Positions 5,973 through 7,959 of a stretch of 7,959 nt of DNA are shown piece by piece (within the stretch, counting starts at the first letter, position 1; each line of letters opens with the position of its first letter). Origin of the DNA: Kiritimatiellia bacterium. GTDB taxonomy: Bacteria > Verrucomicrobiota > Kiritimatiellia > RFP12 > UBA1067. A model generated the notes under the pieces. The model had not been told where the DNA came from, ran no database searches, and saw only the letters and a program-made list of their open reading frames with translations. The translations under genes and the position numbers were made by a program. The stretch covers positions 1 through 7,959 of the forward strand of contig JAFYQC010000056.1 in NCBI GenBank assembly GCA_017547265.1, given 5' to 3'.

Positions 5973-6001
5973 ATAGTACCATTTTGCGTACCACATGTCA
6001 A
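5973..6001 (-). promoter_or_regulatory. Promoter of the yefM-yoeB module with possible operator
   Basis: On the minus strand a perfect TTGACA (6001-5996) stands 17 bases from TACTAT (5978-5973), the latter preceded by TGG as an extended -10. TATACT three bases further on is an alternative -10. The hexamer TGGTAC occurs twice here (5993-5988 and 5981-5976, 12 bases apart). Each copy contains the palindrome GTAC and could be an antitoxin binding half-site. YefM operators elsewhere contain TGTACA-like cores, so the operator role is an inference. Confidence 0.65.
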
Positions 6002-6082
6002 TGCGCCCTTCAGGGACATGAATTTTTTTAATGTGAAACGGCGCATTTGCCGCGCGCCATCCACGCAAGGATCGCGTAGCCG

Positions 6083-6231
6083 CGTCACGTTCGTTATCTT
6101 TCCCGCGACGCCTGAACAGCATGCCAATTGCAATTTCGTCCGCACTGTAATCTCATTTCGCCAACCCGAACCTGGCATTGCGATGGGGCCGCAACCGCAA
6201 ACGGCCTGAAACATCAGCGTTTCTCGGGGCC
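6083..6231 (+). repeat. 149-bp dispersed repeat, copy A
   Basis: Positions 6083-6231 match 7021-7169 in the same orientation without gaps, with 16 differences (about 89% identity). The two copies flank the antitoxin/PIN module. Each copy ends on the right with a conserved stem-loop: GAAAC (6208-6212) pairs with GTTTC (6219-6223), inside outer GGCC arms at 6203-6206 and 6228-6231. The left end has GTCACG pairing imperfectly with CGCGAC. Read on the minus strand both copies have an open frame starting MFQAVCGC. The 16 base changes alter about ten residues there, so protein selection is unlikely. With the yefM promoter this accounts for the 5944-6247 gap, which has no other gene. Confidence 0.8.
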
Positions 6232-6247
6232 TGCCGCTTCCAATTGA

Positions 6248-6670
6248 TTAAAGACGAGCACAATCCCTCAAGAACGCGGACGGCGCGACTGGCGGCACCG
6301 GAGAAGCGGCGAAATGCGCAACGTTCCGCGTGACAATCGCCTCGCACTTTTTCGCCAGCGCAGACGACGCCACGACCGCATCTTCGAAATCGTCCACATC
6401 GCCGTTTCGCGCAGTCCTGAATTCCTCTGCACCGCACCGCGCGACCTTGAAAACGGAAAGAACCCAGTCGACGGCCTTGTCCGCAAGAGTCTTTCCCCCT
6501 CGCTTGCGCACAATATAGTAGATTGTCGTAAGTGCGTGCGACGGGACAAAGCCGACAATCTTTCCCTCTGCGCACAACGCGCAGACTCCGGCAGACGCAG
6601 CCACCCATTCAGCTCTGTTTTCGAGAACGTCGAGAATGACGTTCAAATCGACCATGACGCGCCTTTTCAT
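6248..6670 (-). CDS. vapC: PIN-domain (VapC-like) ribonuclease toxin
   Basis: PIN-domain toxins are Mg2+-dependent RNases that cleave tRNA or rRNA and arrest growth when not held by the antitoxin. The protein is 140 residues, normal for the family. Acidic residues of the PIN active site can be seen: Asp8 in MVDLNVILDVL (6-16), Asp94 and Asp97 in DFEDAVVASSA (94-104), and the closing VTRN (113-116). PSHALTTIYYIVRK (43-56) is the usual second helix. The ATG at 6670-6668 overlaps the antitoxin stop as ATGA, implying coupled translation. The gene looks intact. The RNA target cannot be told from the sequence. Confidence 0.9.
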   Translation of the reverse strand: MKRRVMVDLNVILDVLENRAEWVAASAGVCALCAEGKIVGFVPSHALTTIYYIVRKRGGKTLADKAVDWVLSVFKVARCGAEEFRTARNGDVDDFEDAVVASSALAKKCEAIVTRNVAHFAASPVPPVAPSAFLRDCARL

Positions 6671-6912
6671 GCATAGCGCTCCATGAGATGATCATGGTAC
6701 TCGTCAATCGCCTCGCGGTCGTCCGACGGAATGATACCCACCATGTCGCGGACGCTGTCCGGCAACTGCCCGGTCGCGGGCAAAGATTCCTTCAGCCGCT
6801 TGAAATACCCGACGACAAGGTCCGTAAGCGTCATGTCGCGCTTTTTTGCATAATCCCTTGCAAACATAAGGTATTCGCCTGGAAGTCTCATAGTCAAACG
6901 TGCGTCGTTCAT
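6667..6912 (-). CDS. Ribbon-helix-helix antitoxin (DUF6364-like), partner of the PIN toxin
   Basis: This is a small protein of 81 residues directly upstream of, and overlapping, the PIN toxin gene. The N-terminus MNDARLTMRLPGEYLMFARDYAKKRDMTLTDLVVGYFKRL (residues 1-40) fits a ribbon-helix-helix fold: a short beta strand (RLTMRL) and two helices with the TLTDLV turn. The C-terminal half (LPDSVRDMVGII...DEYHDHLMERYA) resembles the toxin-binding tail of DUF6364 antitoxins. It likely neutralises the PIN toxin and represses the module. The ATG at 6912-6910 is chosen because AAAGGAG lies six to seven bases before it; an in-frame upstream extension to 6948 lacks this. Confidence 0.85.
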   Translation of the reverse strand: MNDARLTMRLPGEYLMFARDYAKKRDMTLTDLVVGYFKRLKESLPATGQLPDSVRDMVGIIPSDDREAIDEYHDHLMERYA

Positions 6913-6940
6913 GCCCTGCTCCTTTCTCAAGCAATCGTCA

Positions 6941-6978
6941 TGTCGCACATTTTATCACACATTGTGCGACAAAGTCAA
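6941..6978 (-). promoter_or_regulatory. Promoter and palindromic operator of the antitoxin-PIN module
   Basis: On the minus strand TTGACT (6978-6973) and TAAAAT (6954-6949) are separated by 18 bases, a good sigma-70-type promoter. A perfect 9-base inverted repeat, TGTCGCACA (6941-6949) and TGTGCGACA (6963-6971), brackets the -10 box. A third related TCACACA lies between at 6955-6961. This is exactly where an autorepressing ribbon-helix-helix antitoxin would bind. Seen: the palindrome and hexamers. Inferred: the regulator. Confidence 0.75.
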
Positions 6979-7020
6979 CTGCAAGAACTTACTCATACAA
7001 GGCTTTTGCTAAAACCGTTC

Positions 7021-7169
7021 CGTCACGTTCGTTATCTTTCCCGTGACACCAGAACAGCATACCGACCAAAATTTCGTCCGCACCGTAATCTCATTTCGCC
7101 GACCCACACTTGGCATTGCGATGGGGCTGCAACCGCAAACGGCCTGAAACATCAGCGTTTCTTGGGGCC
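7021..7169 (+). repeat. 149-bp dispersed repeat, copy B
   Basis: This is the direct repeat partner of 6083-6231. The stem-loop at the right end is kept (GAAAC 7146-7150 with GTTTC 7157-7161, outer GGCC at 7141-7144 and 7166-7169). The left-end arms are perfect in this copy: GTCACG (7022-7027) pairs with CGTGAC (7042-7047). Beyond it, 7170-7279 holds no gene and no evident terminator for the hydrolase, only the short tandem repeat at 7234-7251. Confidence 0.8.
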
Positions 7170-7233
7170 CTCGCAAATTCCTTCCGCTATTAGTTCTGCC
7201 GAGCTTCGCTTGGCGTACCTGTATCAATATGCC

Positions 7234-7251
7234 CTTTGATTCCTTTGATTC
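7234..7251. repeat. Tandem 9-bp repeat downstream of the hydrolase
   Basis: CTTTGATTC is present twice in tandem at 7234-7242 and 7243-7251, about 30 bases after the hydrolase stop codon. Two units only; probably slippage in non-coding sequence. Confidence 0.5.
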
Positions 7252-7279
7252 CCCGCAACGGCGCGTCGCCTTCCTTCGA

Positions 7280-7959
7280 CTATTCCATGTTGCCGTATTC
7301 GACGGGGAACCAAGTACGATAGAAGTTGGCGCGTGTCCAAGTGTTGCCAGCTGAGGCATAGTCGCAGAAGAAAACGGTCGAGGGGTTGATTGCCTCGGGA
7401 TTCTCCGTGTGGGAACCAATCGGCAACGTCGCCGAGAACGCCATCCAGATGTCATCCGAGGGTGTACGCACGGGCATAAACGACGCCATGGCCTCGCCAT
7501 CCTTGATGCCGCGCCTGAAAGGTTCTGTCAAGTCGCCGTCTCCAAAGCGACTGTCGCGGGCGAGCAGAACCGGGCCACGAGTAAACGCAATATGGTGGTC
7601 GAGCGTGTGGGCGACAACCGGCATGTCGAACTTGACTTCAACAATGTCGCCAAGCTTCCAGTCGCGGTCAATCGTGAAATAGCGCCCTGCCGCGACGCCA
7701 TCAAGCGCATTGCCGTTCAGCTTCACTTCCGTATTCGCGCTCCAAGCGGGTATGCGCAGACGCACAGGTGCCGCGCCCTCGGTGTGGCTGACGATCCTGC
7801 CATAATCCGTGCGGGGATAGAGCGAATACATGTCAAACGCAACCTTGCGACCGTTGGAAAGCTCGCCCTTCACAAGCGATGACGAATAGAAGTTGAACGT
7901 CGCCGCGTCGCCGCGTGTCGTGAAAAGCTCCTTGAGGAAACAAAGGAATCCGCGTGGCC
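7280..7959 (-). CDS. Glycoside hydrolase, GH127/DUF1680-like (C-terminal part)
   Basis: The gene enters from the right edge; about 225 C-terminal residues are visible and the N-terminus lies outside. GH127-type enzymes (beta-L-arabinofuranosidases and relatives) release arabinose from plant glycans. What is seen fits the beta-sandwich C-terminal half of that family: FNFYSSSLVKGEL followed by a strand-rich region, LRIPAWS (about 7739-7759), a KLNGN...YFTIDRDWKLGDIVEVKFDMPV stretch, then AFTRGPVLLA (about 7559-7588), matching the family's RGPLV motif. The catalytic part, with its conserved Glu and Cys residues, would lie in the unseen (alpha/alpha)6 barrel, so activity cannot be judged. It ends with TAG at 7282-7280. 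Related families such as other DUF1680-like hydrolases are not excluded. Confidence 0.7.
   Translation of the reverse strand, partial: PRGFLCFLKELFTTRGDAATFNFYSSSLVKGELSNGRKVAFDMYSLYPRTDYGRIVSHTEGAAPVRLRIPAWSANTEVKLNGNALDGVAAGRYFTIDRDWKLGDIVEVKFDMPVVAHTLDHHIAFTRGPVLLARDSRFGDGDLTEPFRRGIKDGEAMASFMPVRTPSDDIWMAFSATLPIGSHTENPEAINPSTVFFCDYASAGNTWTRANFYRTWFPVEYGNME

Noticed and set aside
6003..6050. Rho-independent terminator for the PIN module (CGGC-GCATTT-GCCG followed by a distant A/T run)
   Set aside because: The stem is only four base pairs and the T/A run is not directly adjacent, so it does not reach a usable standard.
5921..6214. Minus-strand open frames starting MFQAVCGC in both 149-bp repeats as genes
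   Set aside because: About ten residues change for 16 base differences, the frames diverge after the repeat, and no good ribosome binding site precedes them.
6083..7169. Integron cassette interpretation of the direct repeats around the PIN module
   Set aside because: No R'/R'' core sites or attC-style folding could be found, although direct repeats flanking a toxin-antitoxin pair suggested it.
1..7959. CRISPR array, tRNA or rRNA genes, or an insertion sequence transposase
   Set aside because: No regularly spaced repeats, no cloverleaf or rRNA-like segments, and no transposase-like protein were seen on either strand.

Overview
All well supported genes in this window lie on the minus strand. 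From right to left they are: the C-terminal part of a GH127/DUF1680-type glycoside hydrolase; a ribbon-helix-helix antitoxin with a PIN toxin; a Phd/YefM antitoxin with a Txe/YoeB toxin; rnfC and rnfD of the Rnf ion-pumping ferredoxin:NAD+ oxidoreductase; and an elongation factor G gene. Plus-strand open frames, including a very long one opposite fusA, are shadows caused by high GC content.

The organism is a bacterium, probably an anaerobe because of Rnf. The EF-G has a domain IV of the 'FDRE(I/L)GG' type rather than the canonical 'SGGRGQYGHV' type. That form is known to me from spirochaete/planctomycete/delta-proteobacterial paralogues. Together with Rnf, a plant-sugar hydrolase and small toxin-antitoxin modules, this suggests an uncultured gut-type member of the Verrucomicrobiota/Kiritimatiellota or a related PVC lineage. 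This is inference and of low certainty.

Layout: 1-385 holds no supported gene. It has a pyrimidine-rich tract, one copy of a 75-bp dispersed repeat and a nested inverted repeat after fusA. 386-2464 is fusA, with an extended -10 promoter so close to the ATG that the mRNA should be nearly leaderless. 2465-2891 has no gene but holds the second, inverted copy of the 75-bp repeat and three stem-loops. 2892-3893 is rnfD and 3942-5354 is rnfC, read from one promoter at about 5396. rnfG, rnfE, rnfA and rnfB are not next to them. 5441-5943 and 6248-6912 are two bicistronic type II toxin-antitoxin modules, each with overlapping genes and its own promoter. The second sits between two directly repeated 149-bp elements (about 89% identical) and carries a palindrome over its -10 box. 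The hydrolase enters from the right edge.

How the parts work together: RnfC and RnfD are the NADH-side electron-entry subunit and a flavinylated membrane subunit of one complex. The two antitoxin-toxin pairs are self-regulating units that look like accessory insertions between the energy genes and the carbohydrate gene. The most interesting signals are the two dispersed repeat families (one may encode an Arg-rich peptide), a 24-nt-period minisatellite present both inside rnfC and in the rnfC-rnfD gap, and the unusual EF-G.
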